Assembly (NCBI RefSeq): GCF_017357865.1
Contig: NZ_CP060096.1
Coordinates: 1,240,001 to 1,304,000 of the forward strand
Source of the DNA: Aceticella autotrophica
GTDB lineage: Bacteria; Bacillota; Thermoanaerobacteria; Thermoanaerobacterales; Thermoanaerobacteraceae
Direction of reading: 5' to 3'
DNA length: 64,000 nucleotides
Position 1 is the stretch's first letter. Each line of letters starts with the position of its first letter. Below the pieces are notes generated by a model. That model saw only the letters and a list, made by a program, of their open reading frames with translations. It searched no databases and was not told the DNA's origin. The position numbers and the translations under genes are program-made. Of the stretch, positions 6,451 through 13,683 are shown in pieces.

Positions 6451-6732
6451 ACCTGTCTTATTATTTTTTCTTTTTTTAGGAAACTTTATATAATTCATAA
6501 TTTTTGATGTTGCAAATCCTAAATAGTTGTTACTAATTATATCTACTATATACCTTTACCTTAAGTATAATTTTAATCATAAAAAGAAAATTATAAACAT
6601 CCTTAATAATTTTATTTTATTTCTACTTTAATAATCGATTACAATAGAAATGGGAAGTACATTACACTAAACAACACTACTGTCATTTATACTAATCTTT
6701 ATTCTACTAATCTTTATGTATTTTTTAATTTT
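6451..6732. other. AT-rich non-coding stretch
   Basis: Between the C39 fragment and the terminator at 6733 I see no open frame with a ribosome-binding site, and no strong hairpin. It is probably decayed transporter or immunity DNA. Confidence 0.4.
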
Positions 6733-6796
6733 AAAAGTAGTAGTCCACCCTCAATATTGCTTGTTTTTCTATTTTAAGTGCGGACTACTATTTTAA
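6733..6796 (-). terminator. Hairpin downstream of the lipoprotein gene
   Basis: The arms AAAAGTAGTAGTCC (6733-6746) and GGACTACTATTTT (6782-6794) pair, and on the minus strand the stem ends in a T-rich run. It lies about 90 bp past the stop of the 6883 gene. A related hairpin with the same flanking bases is found at 13547-13606. Confidence 0.55.
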
Positions 6797-6882
6797 CTAC
6801 TCTTACACTTTTGCGGGTATAAATATTCTTACCAAAAAAGAGATTCTTAAGCATTTTTGATAAAATTTTTTACAACCTTTTT

Positions 6883-7518
6883 TTATTTTTTAGAATTATA
6901 ATAATTTTCGATATATTTTAAAGTATTGTTACTTAATTCCACTCTAACAAATGATATATTATTTTTTGTATTTTTACTGTATTTTGGAATTAATGCTTGA
7001 TTATTAAAAATAATAAACTCAAATACATAACCTTCTTTGAGTTTATTTATATCAGACGTCTTTACATCATTATAAATAAACTGAACATTAAAAAAATCAT
7101 TTAATAAACCAATATTTGGATTTTTTAAAATTATATTTTCTTTAATACCTTTTGAATTATGAATATCGTTTAATAGTTTATTGATAAAAATTTTATCATT
7201 GATTTTTACTGTGGATTCTTTTTTTAATTCAGCTATTTTTTTTGAAATTTCTTCTTTTTTCAATATGTCTTCTTTAGTATTTTTCAAGCTTTTATATTCG
7301 TTATTTAATTCAACAACTTTTTTTCTGTTTTCATTTCCGCTTAAATAAATTTCATCAGGAACTTTGATATAATTCATACTTATACTATTAATACGAGAAC
7401 AACTACTTAATGGAATAAGCAATACACAAACAATCAAAATAATTATTGATTTTTTAAAATATGGTATGAATATGTCAATTTTCACTTCAACCAACATCCT
7501 TTCGTTTTGCTTAAACAT
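6883..7518 (-). CDS. Putative lipoprotein with coiled coil
   Basis: Up to 211 residues. A hydrophobic signal segment (IIILIVCVLLIPLSSC) ends in a lipobox-like Cys, followed by a Lys/Glu-rich coiled coil (about residues 65-105) and a mixed alpha/beta C-terminus. Start choice is uncertain: the ATG at 7518 lacks a good ribosome-binding site, while GAAAGG lies close before an ATG and a GTG 7-11 codons downstream. It follows the SurA-like gene by about 65 bp in an operon of exported proteins under repeat unit 3. Function unknown. Confidence 0.6.
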   Translation of the reverse strand: MFKQNERMLVEVKIDIFIPYFKKSIIILIVCVLLIPLSSCSRINSISMNYIKVPDEIYLSGNENRKKVVELNNEYKSLKNTKEDILKKEEISKKIAELKKESTVKINDKIFINKLLNDIHNSKGIKENIILKNPNIGLLNDFFNVQFIYNDVKTSDINKLKEGYVFEFIIFNNQALIPKYSKNTKNNISFVRVELSNNTLKYIENYYNSKK

Positions 7519-7583
7519 AAATAAATGTCACTTTAATCACGTACACTAAAAATAACAAAAGTGCAGCAAGAAAAAATATATTA

Positions 7584-8312
7584 TTATTTGTTTATATTTA
7601 TCGGTATATATATTGAAAAATTATTTGATTTTAATAATTGCTCATTATATGCATCCCATGCTTCAATTCTCTTCTTAAATAACAATTGTTGTTTAAGCAT
7701 GTTTTTATCAGTCTTAGAAAAATCTAAATTATTATCTTTAATAAAATTATTGATGTCATTGTCAGTTGGACTGTCAACCAAATTCATAATATAGTTTCTC
7801 AATTTAACTCTCAACAATGCTTTTTTATAAGTATCACGTATTTGTTGATTCTTAAAAAAATTTTGTATATTATTGAAACCGTCATTTTTAACATCTTGTA
7901 TAAATTTAGTCATATCACCATTTTTATCATTCATTGTATTATATACATTTTCCATATTTTTTAAATAAGCATCGACTTCATCATCGGTAACAAATAATCC
8001 ATGTTTTAATTCTTCTAATTCATATTCTTTATTAAGTATAAGATTTTTTAATGCTTCTTTTTCATAAAAATTTTCATTTTTGTTTTGATATTTATTTTTT
8101 ATCAAAAACACTTCAGTAGCAAATTCTTTATTGTTTATTTCTAAACTTCCTACTTTAGCAACAATTTTTGGATATTTTGAACCATCTTTATTGATATAGT
8201 TTATCATCTGATTTGTTTGAGCTTTTACTTTTATAAAACAATACTTTAACATAAATAAAGATAACACTATTGCAAAAATAACAAATATAAAATAATATTT
8301 TTTCCTAAACAT
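7584..8312 (-). CDS. SurA/PrsA-N-like exported protein without PPIase domain
   Basis: 242 residues. An N-terminal membrane anchor (about 5-28) is followed by a helical domain resembling the chaperone part of SurA/PrsA proteins: KVGSLEINNKEFATEVFLIK, then an insert with FVTDDEVDAYLKNME and a C-terminal helix bundle. No parvulin-type catalytic domain follows, so a chaperone role is more likely than an isomerase. GGAGG precedes the ATG. It sits between the secreted Trp-rich protein and the lipoprotein, suggesting it helps one of them fold or leave the cell. Confidence 0.65.
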   Translation of the reverse strand: MFRKKYYFIFVIFAIVLSLFMLKYCFIKVKAQTNQMINYINKDGSKYPKIVAKVGSLEINNKEFATEVFLIKNKYQNKNENFYEKEALKNLILNKEYELEELKHGLFVTDDEVDAYLKNMENVYNTMNDKNGDMTKFIQDVKNDGFNNIQNFFKNQQIRDTYKKALLRVKLRNYIMNLVDSPTDNDINNFIKDNNLDFSKTDKNMLKQQLLFKKRIEAWDAYNEQLLKSNNFSIYIPININK

Positions 8313-8378
8313 TCTAATCCCTCCAAAATTATATTATTTATCTTTTATTATATTACAAAATTTAAAATTAATTTCATT

Positions 8379-8900
8379 TTATCTAAAATAGTAATTTACA
8401 TATTTATATAATTCCATTGAATCTGGTATATAAATATATACTTCTCCAGTTGTTTTTAAATTTCCCAAACAATACCACGTACCTGGATTATTATATCCTT
8501 CATAATACATCCAATCGCTGCTGTTTAGAACCCATGGATAAGAATATACAATAGACCAACTGGAATTTGTAATATTATCATCATACTCCATGAATGGCTC
8601 TAAATTTTCTACAGGAAGTGATGAATTAGCTATATTTTCAATAATAGCCGCATGATTGAGTGTTACTAATTCTGCATAATTACTGTTACCAGACCAATAT
8701 TCATTCCAACAACCAGATACCGTTAAAACAAAAGGAATTGTAATATATCCTTCACCTGTATCTTCTGGATCAGTAAATATTAAGTTTTCATTCTCACCAT
8801 TGAGAAAAGTACTCCAATTATCAGCATAAACAGATGTTGATATTAAGAAGATGAATAATATGCATATAGTTGTAATAAGAAATTTTATACTTTTAAACAT
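8379..8900 (-). CDS. Secreted Trp/Tyr-rich protein of unknown function
   Basis: 173 residues with a clear signal peptide (hydrophobic core LITTICILFIFLISTSV, cleavage near VYA-D). The mature part is rich in Trp, Tyr and Asn, with two Cys (SGCWNEYW and TWYCLGN) that could form a disulfide. GGAGG precedes the ATG, and repeat unit 3 lies directly upstream where the other units carry a double-glycine peptide gene. It therefore appears to be an alternative cargo of the same promoter, exported by Sec rather than by a C39 transporter. No family recognised. Confidence 0.65.
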   Translation of the reverse strand: MFKSIKFLITTICILFIFLISTSVYADNWSTFLNGENENLIFTDPEDTGEGYITIPFVLTVSGCWNEYWSGNSNYAELVTLNHAAIIENIANSSLPVENLEPFMEYDDNITNSSWSIVYSYPWVLNSSDWMYYEGYNNPGTWYCLGNLKTTGEVYIYIPDSMELYKYVNYYFR

Positions 8901-8924
8901 ATTGTTTTTCCTCCCTCTATAATT

Positions 8925-9197
8925 TTTAATTTTCAGTTTTTCATCCGGATGTTTATTTCCAATGAAAGATCTTCCAGAAATAATGTAACATTTATTTTTA
9001 TCTCGTACAAACCTTAAATATTATCATTTTTATCCAATTTCAGCCGTTTTTTTTTTTTTTTTTTTTTTTTTGAATTATCTTATTCTTACTTTAGTTTACT
9101 CTGTTTTTCTTTAATTTTCAAAATTTTTATGTATTTTTAAGCCTTTTCGTGATACTTTATTTTTATTTTTATTTTTAACATAAATTTTACATTATTT
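8925..9197 (-). repeat. Repeated leader/promoter unit, copy 3
   Basis: TTGAAA (9116-9121), a 17-nt spacer and TAAACT (9093-9098), then the longest poly-A tract (25 nt, 9047-9071) and the micro-ORF 8953-8991 encoding MLHYFWKIFHWK. It drives the secreted protein gene at 8379-8900. Confidence 0.88.
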
Positions 9198-9200
9198 ATT

Positions 9201-9268
9201 CTTGATATAAGAATTTTAAGGCTATTTTATTTTAATATTATTACAAGACATGGTGCACTGCAATCTTT
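9201..9268 (-). pseudogene. Degenerate C39 peptidase remnant
   Basis: CTTGATATAAGAATTTTAAG and ACAAGACATGGTGCACTGCA on the plus strand match, with gaps, the part of fragments A and B around the Cys motif. No reading frame survives. It occupies the same place relative to unit 3 as fragment B does to unit 2. Confidence 0.5.
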
Positions 9269-9338
9269 TTTATCTATCTCAACTGTTGAATTATAATATT
9301 TAGAATTATAGAAAATACGTTTCTCACAATTAATTTAA

Positions 9339-9737
9339 TTATTTTTTTTTATCAAAGAATAAGAATGATAATAAACTTTTGAATAAAGAAGAATAATAAT
9401 TATAATACTTATCTTTATTCTTTACAAAGTAAAATATTAACCATATATTAAAAATTATTATAGGTGTTATACATATAATATTTAATAAATCTGAAAAACT
9501 AAAGATACTCCTTAAAATCTGAACTAATGATAAATAAGTTAAAATAATTATACCAAACAGAGCCAGATTTTTTTTAGGAGAATTAATTGCACTTAAACAT
9601 ATTAATATAGCAATTATCACAAAAAGAAATGAAATATTATATTTTTGTCTACTATAAATAAACAGCCATAAATTAGAAACAATGCTTATGAATACTAAAA
9701 TATTAATTATTATTTTCTTTGATAGTAATTTAATCAA
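9339..9737 (-). CDS. Four-helix membrane protein, CPBP-protease partner
   Basis: 132 residues, four hydrophobic segments (about 9-28, 34-50, 55-75 and 82-107) and a Lys-rich tail. It begins with TTG preceded by GAGGGA, overlapping the stop of the CPBP protease gene by four bases (TTGA), so the two are translationally coupled. Function unknown; context suggests bacteriocin immunity or accessory function. Confidence 0.6.
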   Translation of the reverse strand: MIKLLSKKIIINILVFISIVSNLWLFIYSRQKYNISFLFVIIAILICLSAINSPKKNLALFGIIILTYLSLVQILRSIFSFSDLLNIICITPIIIFNIWLIFYFVKNKDKYYNYYSSLFKSLLSFLFFDKKK

Positions 9738-10507
9738 ATATTTATCCCTCTTTGCTTTTCTCTTTGATAGTAAAAATATTTAAATGATAAAATTAATATA
9801 GTAATGCCAACAAAAATAAATATAACTTCCTTTGCACTATTTATATTTGTTTTAATAAATAGGCTACCAAATAATGCAACCATATTTGAAGCCATATGGA
9901 TTATAATTGGAACCCAAATTGATTTAGATAAATAAAACATTACAGATAAGAGGATACCAAGAATAAATGCATAAAAACCTTGGTATATTGAACCATGAAT
10001 TATAGCAAATATTGTCGATTGTAATATTATTGATGTAGAAATTGACATTCCCTTTCTCAACTCCTTAAAAATCAAACCTCTAAAGATTATTTCTTCCAAT
10101 ATTGGCCCAATGATTACAATAGATAAAAGTACTATAAAAAAATTTCCTTTAATAATCTTTGTAAAAAGTTCTTGATATTTATTATAATCAGGAAAATATC
10201 TATATAGGTTCATTACGGAATTTATCATTTCAAAAACCATTTCAAATGCTATACCAATCAATATTGATAAAAATAATTCCATTAATGATATTCTTGTGAA
10301 ACAGCAATATTTAAATATATTCATATTTCTATGTTTAAATAAATAAAATATACTTAATGTAAATAATACTGATGCAATAATATACATTAAATTATAATCT
10401 ATATTATTGCCAGTTAAAATAATAAAATAACCAGCTAATCCTGAACAAATGATATATATAAGTAAGTATTTCACTATATTTTCAAATATAATACCATCTT
10501 TATTCAT
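9734..10507 (-). CDS. CPBP family intramembrane metalloprotease
   Basis: 257 residues with about eight membrane helices. The CPBP (Abi/CAAX-protease) motifs are all present: EEIIFRG (the EExxxR motif), FAIIH, and HMASN (HxxxN). These residues bind the metal in the Rce1-type active site. In Gram-positive bacteria this family is often encoded in bacteriocin loci, where it serves in immunity or peptide maturation. GGAGG precedes the ATG. It follows the peptide genes at 10650-11111, with a large hairpin (10579-10616) between. Confidence 0.85.
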   Translation of the reverse strand: MNKDGIIFENIVKYLLIYIICSGLAGYFIILTGNNIDYNLMYIIASVLFTLSIFYLFKHRNMNIFKYCCFTRISLMELFLSILIGIAFEMVFEMINSVMNLYRYFPDYNKYQELFTKIIKGNFFIVLLSIVIIGPILEEIIFRGLIFKELRKGMSISTSIILQSTIFAIIHGSIYQGFYAFILGILLSVMFYLSKSIWVPIIIHMASNMVALFGSLFIKTNINSAKEVIFIFVGITILILSFKYFYYQREKQRGINI

Positions 10508-10578
10508 TTAAATCCCTCCAATATATTTAAAAGAAATAATTAAACATATAATTTAATCTTTTTAAATTAATTAGGATT

Positions 10579-10616
10579 GGAGAACAATATAAGAACCAAA
10601 TCTTATATTGTACTCC
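10579..10616 (-). terminator. Hairpin between peptide gene and CPBP protease gene
   Basis: GGAG-ACAATATAAGA pairs with TCTTATATTGT-CTCC (15 pairs, one A opposite A) around a six-base loop. There is no U-run, so it may be a partial terminator or mRNA-stabilising stem setting peptide above protease expression. Confidence 0.5.
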
Positions 10617-10649
10617 TCTTTTAATTATTTGTAATCCTAACTATCTGCA

Positions 10650-10856
10650 CTAATAAATATTAACTGTATCATGATTCTCCTGAAATACACTACCCCAAAC
10701 TGTATCTGAACCCATCGAAGTTGAAGGATAGTCAATTGGAGTATTCGCAAGCATCCCTAAATAATATCCAACACCATAGCCAATATAATATAGTATACCT
10801 CCACCATTAACATCTCTTAATTCCATTTCATTTAAAGCTTTAAATTTGTCATCCAT
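10650..10856 (-). CDS. Double-glycine leader peptide, second leader type (68 aa)
   Basis: The leader MDDKFKALNEMELRDVNGG (19 residues) is a canonical double-glycine leader, distinct from the MEAVM type. The core of about 49 residues starts GILYYIGYGVGYYLGMLANT, with repeated GxxxG motifs typical of two-peptide bacteriocins, and has an acidic C-terminus. AGGAGG precedes the ATG. It lies 30 bp downstream of the peptide gene at 10887-11111, so the two may be a two-component pair. Confidence 0.8.
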   Translation of the reverse strand: MDDKFKALNEMELRDVNGGGILYYIGYGVGYYLGMLANTPIDYPSTSMGSDTVWGSVFQENHDTVNIY

Positions 10857-10886
10857 TTTATACCTCCTCTAAAAAATCTTTTTATA

Positions 10887-11111
10887 TCAGTTCCAAGCAT
10901 TTAGTCCGTCTTCAAAACCATTATATAGACCTTTGCCAAAATCAATAACCGAATCTATTGCTCCAACTATTGCAAGACCATATAATGCATCATCTAATCC
11001 GAATGTTCCTCCATTTATTTCACGAAGTTCTTTCTCAGATATTATATTTTGCAATCCTCTTTCTGAAAAATTACCTAAATAAAAATTTCTATCTTTAATT
11101 ACAGCTTCCAT
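10887..11111 (-). CDS. Double-glycine leader peptide (74 aa)
   Basis: Starts MEAVIKDRN like the MEAVM family, but the end of the leader (IISEKELREINGG) resembles the second leader type, so the leader looks hybrid. The core (TFGLDDALYGLAIVGAIDSV and on) is amphipathic and ends GLNAWN. GGAGG lies eight bases before the ATG at 11111. A longer in-frame ATG at 11204 is inside repeat unit 4 and is disfavoured. A probable partner is the adjacent 10650-10856 peptide. Confidence 0.8.
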   Translation of the reverse strand: MEAVIKDRNFYLGNFSERGLQNIISEKELREINGGTFGLDDALYGLAIVGAIDSVIDFGKGLYNGFEDGLNAWN

Positions 11112-11117
11112 CCTCTT

Positions 11118-11440
11118 TTCCTCCTCTCTTTTTTTCATCCGGATGTTTATTTCCAATGAAAGATCTTCCAGAAATAATTTAACATTCATTTTTATTTCGT
11201 ACAAACCTTAAATATTATCATTTTTATCCAATTTCAGCCGTTTTTTTTTTTTTTTTTTTTGAATTATCTCATCTTTACTTTATTTTACTCCGTTTTTCTT
11301 TAATTTTCAAAATTTTTATGTATTTTTAAGCCTTTTTGTGATACTATATTTTTATTTTTATCGATAAAGGTCGGCTGCATATCCACAATGATAACTTTTT
11401 GTGATACTATATTTTTATTTTTAACATAAATTTTACATTT
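11118..11440 (-). repeat. Repeated leader/promoter unit, copy 4
   Basis: TTGAAA (11305-11310), a 17-nt spacer and TAAAAT (11282-11287), a 20-nt poly-A tract (11241-11260), and the micro-ORF 11147-11185 encoding MLNYFWKIFHWK. The far end is partly duplicated: TTTTTGTGATACTATATTTT occurs twice (near 11334 and 11396) around a short foreign-looking insert (TCGATAAAGGTCGGCTGC). Confidence 0.86.
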
Positions 11441-11530
11441 TGCCTTGCAATTTCATGTATTTCTTACTTTAGAATCTTAACTCGTATTAATTTGATATTG
11501 TTACAATACAAGCTGTATCACAGTCTTTTA
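11441..11530 (-). pseudogene. Degenerate C39 peptidase remnant
   Basis: The minus strand reads CDTACIVTISN then a stop, matching the CGAACLATISK motif of fragments A and B, followed by scrambled sequence. It is the remnant upstream of repeat unit 4. Confidence 0.5.
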
Positions 11531-11633
11531 TGTATGCTGTTTCATGTATATATAGCGGTTTAAATAGATTTATAATGTCTCACCTTTTATTCTTAGGTTT
11601 ATTTTATGCCTATTTGGTATAGTGTACTTAATA

Positions 11634-11999
11634 TTAACGTTTTATTATTCTAATTACAGCTATCATAAGAGCAAATGTTTCAAATCCTACAAATAATATA
11701 ATACTCGTGATATTAATGTAAAATGGAAGAATTGTAAATCTATTAACAAATCTCATTAAAGATACAGCAAATAAAGCAAGTATGCCGTAGTATTCCAGCC
11801 TAACCTGCCGTTCTTTTTTCATTCTTATCGCAATACAATTTATTTGATACAAAAATATAACAACTATAATCACAAAAACATTAGAAAAAATATCATAATT
11901 TTTTTTGCTAATAATTGTTTGAAGGATCATAAGAACATTCAATAAAGTTGTAGATATTAAAATTATCAATGGAAAATAAATTTTTTCGAATTTATTCAC
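11634..11999 (-). CDS. Four-helix membrane protein, possible immunity protein
   Basis: 121 residues with four hydrophobic segments (about 8-27, 37-54, 70-87 and 92-115) and Arg/Lys-rich loops (RMKKERQVR). It opens with GTG, eight bases after GAGGGAG; the ATG overlapping it is followed by a stop, which supports GTG. It lies downstream of the peptide gene at 12295-12495. No family recognised. Confidence 0.58.
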   Translation of the reverse strand: MNKFEKIYFPLIILISTTLLNVLMILQTIISKKNYDIFSNVFVIIVVIFLYQINCIAIRMKKERQVRLEYYGILALFAVSLMRFVNRFTILPFYINITSIILFVGFETFALMIAVIRIIKR

Positions 12000-12215
12000 A
12001 TCTTACACTCCCTCTATAATCTTTAATTTTCTTTAATTTCCTCACTTATTCTTAGATTTTCATAATTAACAAAATAAAGTTTATGGATAGAATTTATATT
12101 AATAAGAAATATTGGAATCATAGGTACGACTTTAATAAATATAGCTTATTTTTGGTAAATTATGTTTGCTCCTTACTTATTAAAAATTAAAGTTTTAATC
12201 ATATAAGTTATTGAG
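12000..12215. other. AT-rich gap upstream of the 11634 gene
   Basis: Apart from the ribosome-binding site near 12010 (its CCCTCTATAAT also occurs before the 8379 gene), I see no conserved unit, frame or strong hairpin here. Confidence 0.35.
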
Positions 12216-12252
12216 TATACCCATCACAAACATATTTTTTGTGAAGGGTATA
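12216..12252 (-). terminator. Hairpin downstream of the 12295 peptide gene
   Basis: TATACCC-TCACAAA pairs with TTTGTGA-GGGTATA (arms about 12216-12230 and 12239-12252) on either side of a short A/T loop, 43 bp past the peptide gene stop. Confidence 0.5.
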
Positions 12253-12294
12253 TAATCATTACAAAATCAATTATTAATCTGTTGCCAAACCATA

Positions 12295-12495
12295 TCATAT
12301 ATATGCACCTGAAGCCGCACTTAGTGCCAAATATGTCCCAATTGCAACCCAACCAATTGGTTCACTCATAGCAGCAACTGCCAATGTTGCACCTAAAAAT
12401 GTAGCAGTTCCTGCAAAAACTCTATCATAATTAACTCCACCATCAATCACCATCAAATCATTTTCTGCCAATTCCATAAATCCATTTAATGGCAT
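12295..12495 (-). pseudogene. Double-glycine peptide gene lacking its normal start
   Basis: The leader reads MPLNGFMELAENDLMVIDGG and is followed by a Gly/Ala-rich core of about 46 residues ending SGAYI. It aligns with the MEAVMPLNG family, but the first Met-Glu, the AGGAGG site and the repeat unit are missing: sequence identity stops exactly at AVM. An ATG remains at 12495 without an obvious ribosome-binding site. The gene was probably truncated at its 5' end by recombination; weak expression cannot be excluded. Confidence 0.6.
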
Positions 12496-12576
12496 TACAG
12501 CTATACTGCTTGTTAAATAAATATAGTTTTCTATTTTACCACTTACACTCCTATGTATGTGTCTTTTTTTTGTCTT

Positions 12577-12815
12577 TTAGTAACTTATATAAACCAAAAT
12601 AAAAAGTAAACCAGATATTATTATAAAAAGTGGACTATCATATTTATCTTTTAGCTTTAGATGACCAATATGATTTGGTATAATATACATACATAAACCT
12701 AGTACTATGTTCATAATTCCTGCAGATAAAATAAAAGAAGAAATTTTTTTGTGATAATCATTATTAATAGTATAGGTAATAAATATAATATTATTGCCAA
12801 TATTCTTTTCTTCAT
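12577..12815 (-). pseudogene. Frameshifted small membrane protein gene
   Basis: An ATG at 12815 (AGGAAG upstream) opens MKKRILAIILYLLPILLIMI and then shifts frame at an A7 run (12744-12750). The next frame continues ISSFILSAGIMNIVLGLCMY, then HIGHLKLKDKYDSPLFIII, to a TAA at 12577. With one extra A the gene would have 79 codons and three hydrophobic helices. It is probably a decayed immunity-type protein; slippage at the A7 run is possible. Confidence 0.5.
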
Positions 12816-12933
12816 TTAATTCATCTTCCTTTCATTTTATTGATAATTTATATAAATTAAACTTAATAATTTAAATAACTTAAAATATTATTATCATTAA
12901 ATTCTAATTATTTTTATTTGTAAAATATATATT

Positions 12934-13331
12934 TTAAAATGATAGTGGTAATATGGCATAATAGCATCCCAGTGCAAATTGAAGATTTGCTGCTGCATTT
13001 GCCAAAACAGTACCGACAATTATTGCAGCTATTGGTGCTTACTGTTATACCGCAAAGAGCAGCTATACCAAATCCTGTAGTTGTTGAACCTCCTCCGAGA
13101 TTAATTATTTCTTTTATGATATTCCAACCTGCTCTATTAAACCACAATTCGTGAATATTATTAGGATATAACGTGATGATAAAAATTTCTGCACCCATGC
13201 TTGGATTATAATATTGAATTAAATTGAGTTATATCAATTGTAGATTTGGTAACATCCATTTTTGCTGATTGGTCTGTTTTAATAAAATTATCTCTTGACT
13301 CATTTGTATCAGCAGAAAAAGCAGAACTCAT
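12934..13331 (-). pseudogene. Decayed secreted-peptide gene with at least two frameshifts
   Basis: Three overlapping frames make one apparent protein. First, 13331-13206 (MSSAFSADTNESRDNFIK, 41 codons). Second, a middle frame through LGGGSTTTGFGIAALCGITV. Third, a frame from about 13040 reading APIAAIIVGTVLANAAANLQ and ending ILPLSF at 12934. The Gly/Ala-rich C-terminus looks like a pore-forming or bacteriocin core. Repeat unit 5 lies upstream. The original family is not recognised. Confidence 0.45.
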
Positions 13332-13367
13332 ATATTATTTAATTTTCTGAATATTAAGCGGAGCGTG

Positions 13368-13520
13368 CCTCATTCAGATGTTTATAATGTTTTCCATTGA
13401 AAGATCTTCCAAAAATAGAGTAACATTTATTATTATTTTGTGCAAACCTTATTTATTATTATATTTGTCTAATTTCAGTCATTCTTACTTTATTTTACTC
13501 GATTTTCCTGCCATTTACAA
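13368..13520 (-). repeat. Diverged repeated leader/promoter unit, copy 5
   Basis: TTGTAA (13515-13520), a 17-nt spacer and TAAAAT (13492-13497). The micro-ORF 13382-13426 encodes MLLYFWKIFQWKTL. This copy has lost the poly-A tract and differs at many sites, yet promoter geometry and micro-ORF survive. Confidence 0.7.
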
Positions 13521-13546
13521 TAATCTTTATGTATTTTTTTCATTTT

Positions 13547-13606
13547 AAAAATAGCCCACCCTTTATACTGCTATGCCTTTTATTTCGCAGCATTTAGTGG
13601 GACTAC
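13547..13606 (-). terminator. Terminator-like hairpin downstream of the FAD oxidoreductase gene
   Basis: AAATAG plus CCCAC pairs with GTGGG plus CTATTT in two blocks. It resembles the hairpin at 6733-6796 in sequence and in its flank (TTTATGTATTTTTT), which suggests a shared origin. Confidence 0.5.
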
Positions 13607-13683
13607 TATTTAATATAATCTCAATTAAAAATGTAAAAATTAATAATTGATTATTGTAAATATAGCTACCATTTGATGATTAG

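Noticed and set aside
1324-9071. Poly-A tracts as pure sequencing artefacts
   Set aside because: Lengths are uncertain, but the tracts occur at the same place in four units with unique flanks, so their presence is real; only exact length is doubtful.
12939-13154. Plus-strand 71-codon frame
   Set aside because: It is antisense to the decayed peptide gene, with no ribosome-binding site and biased composition.
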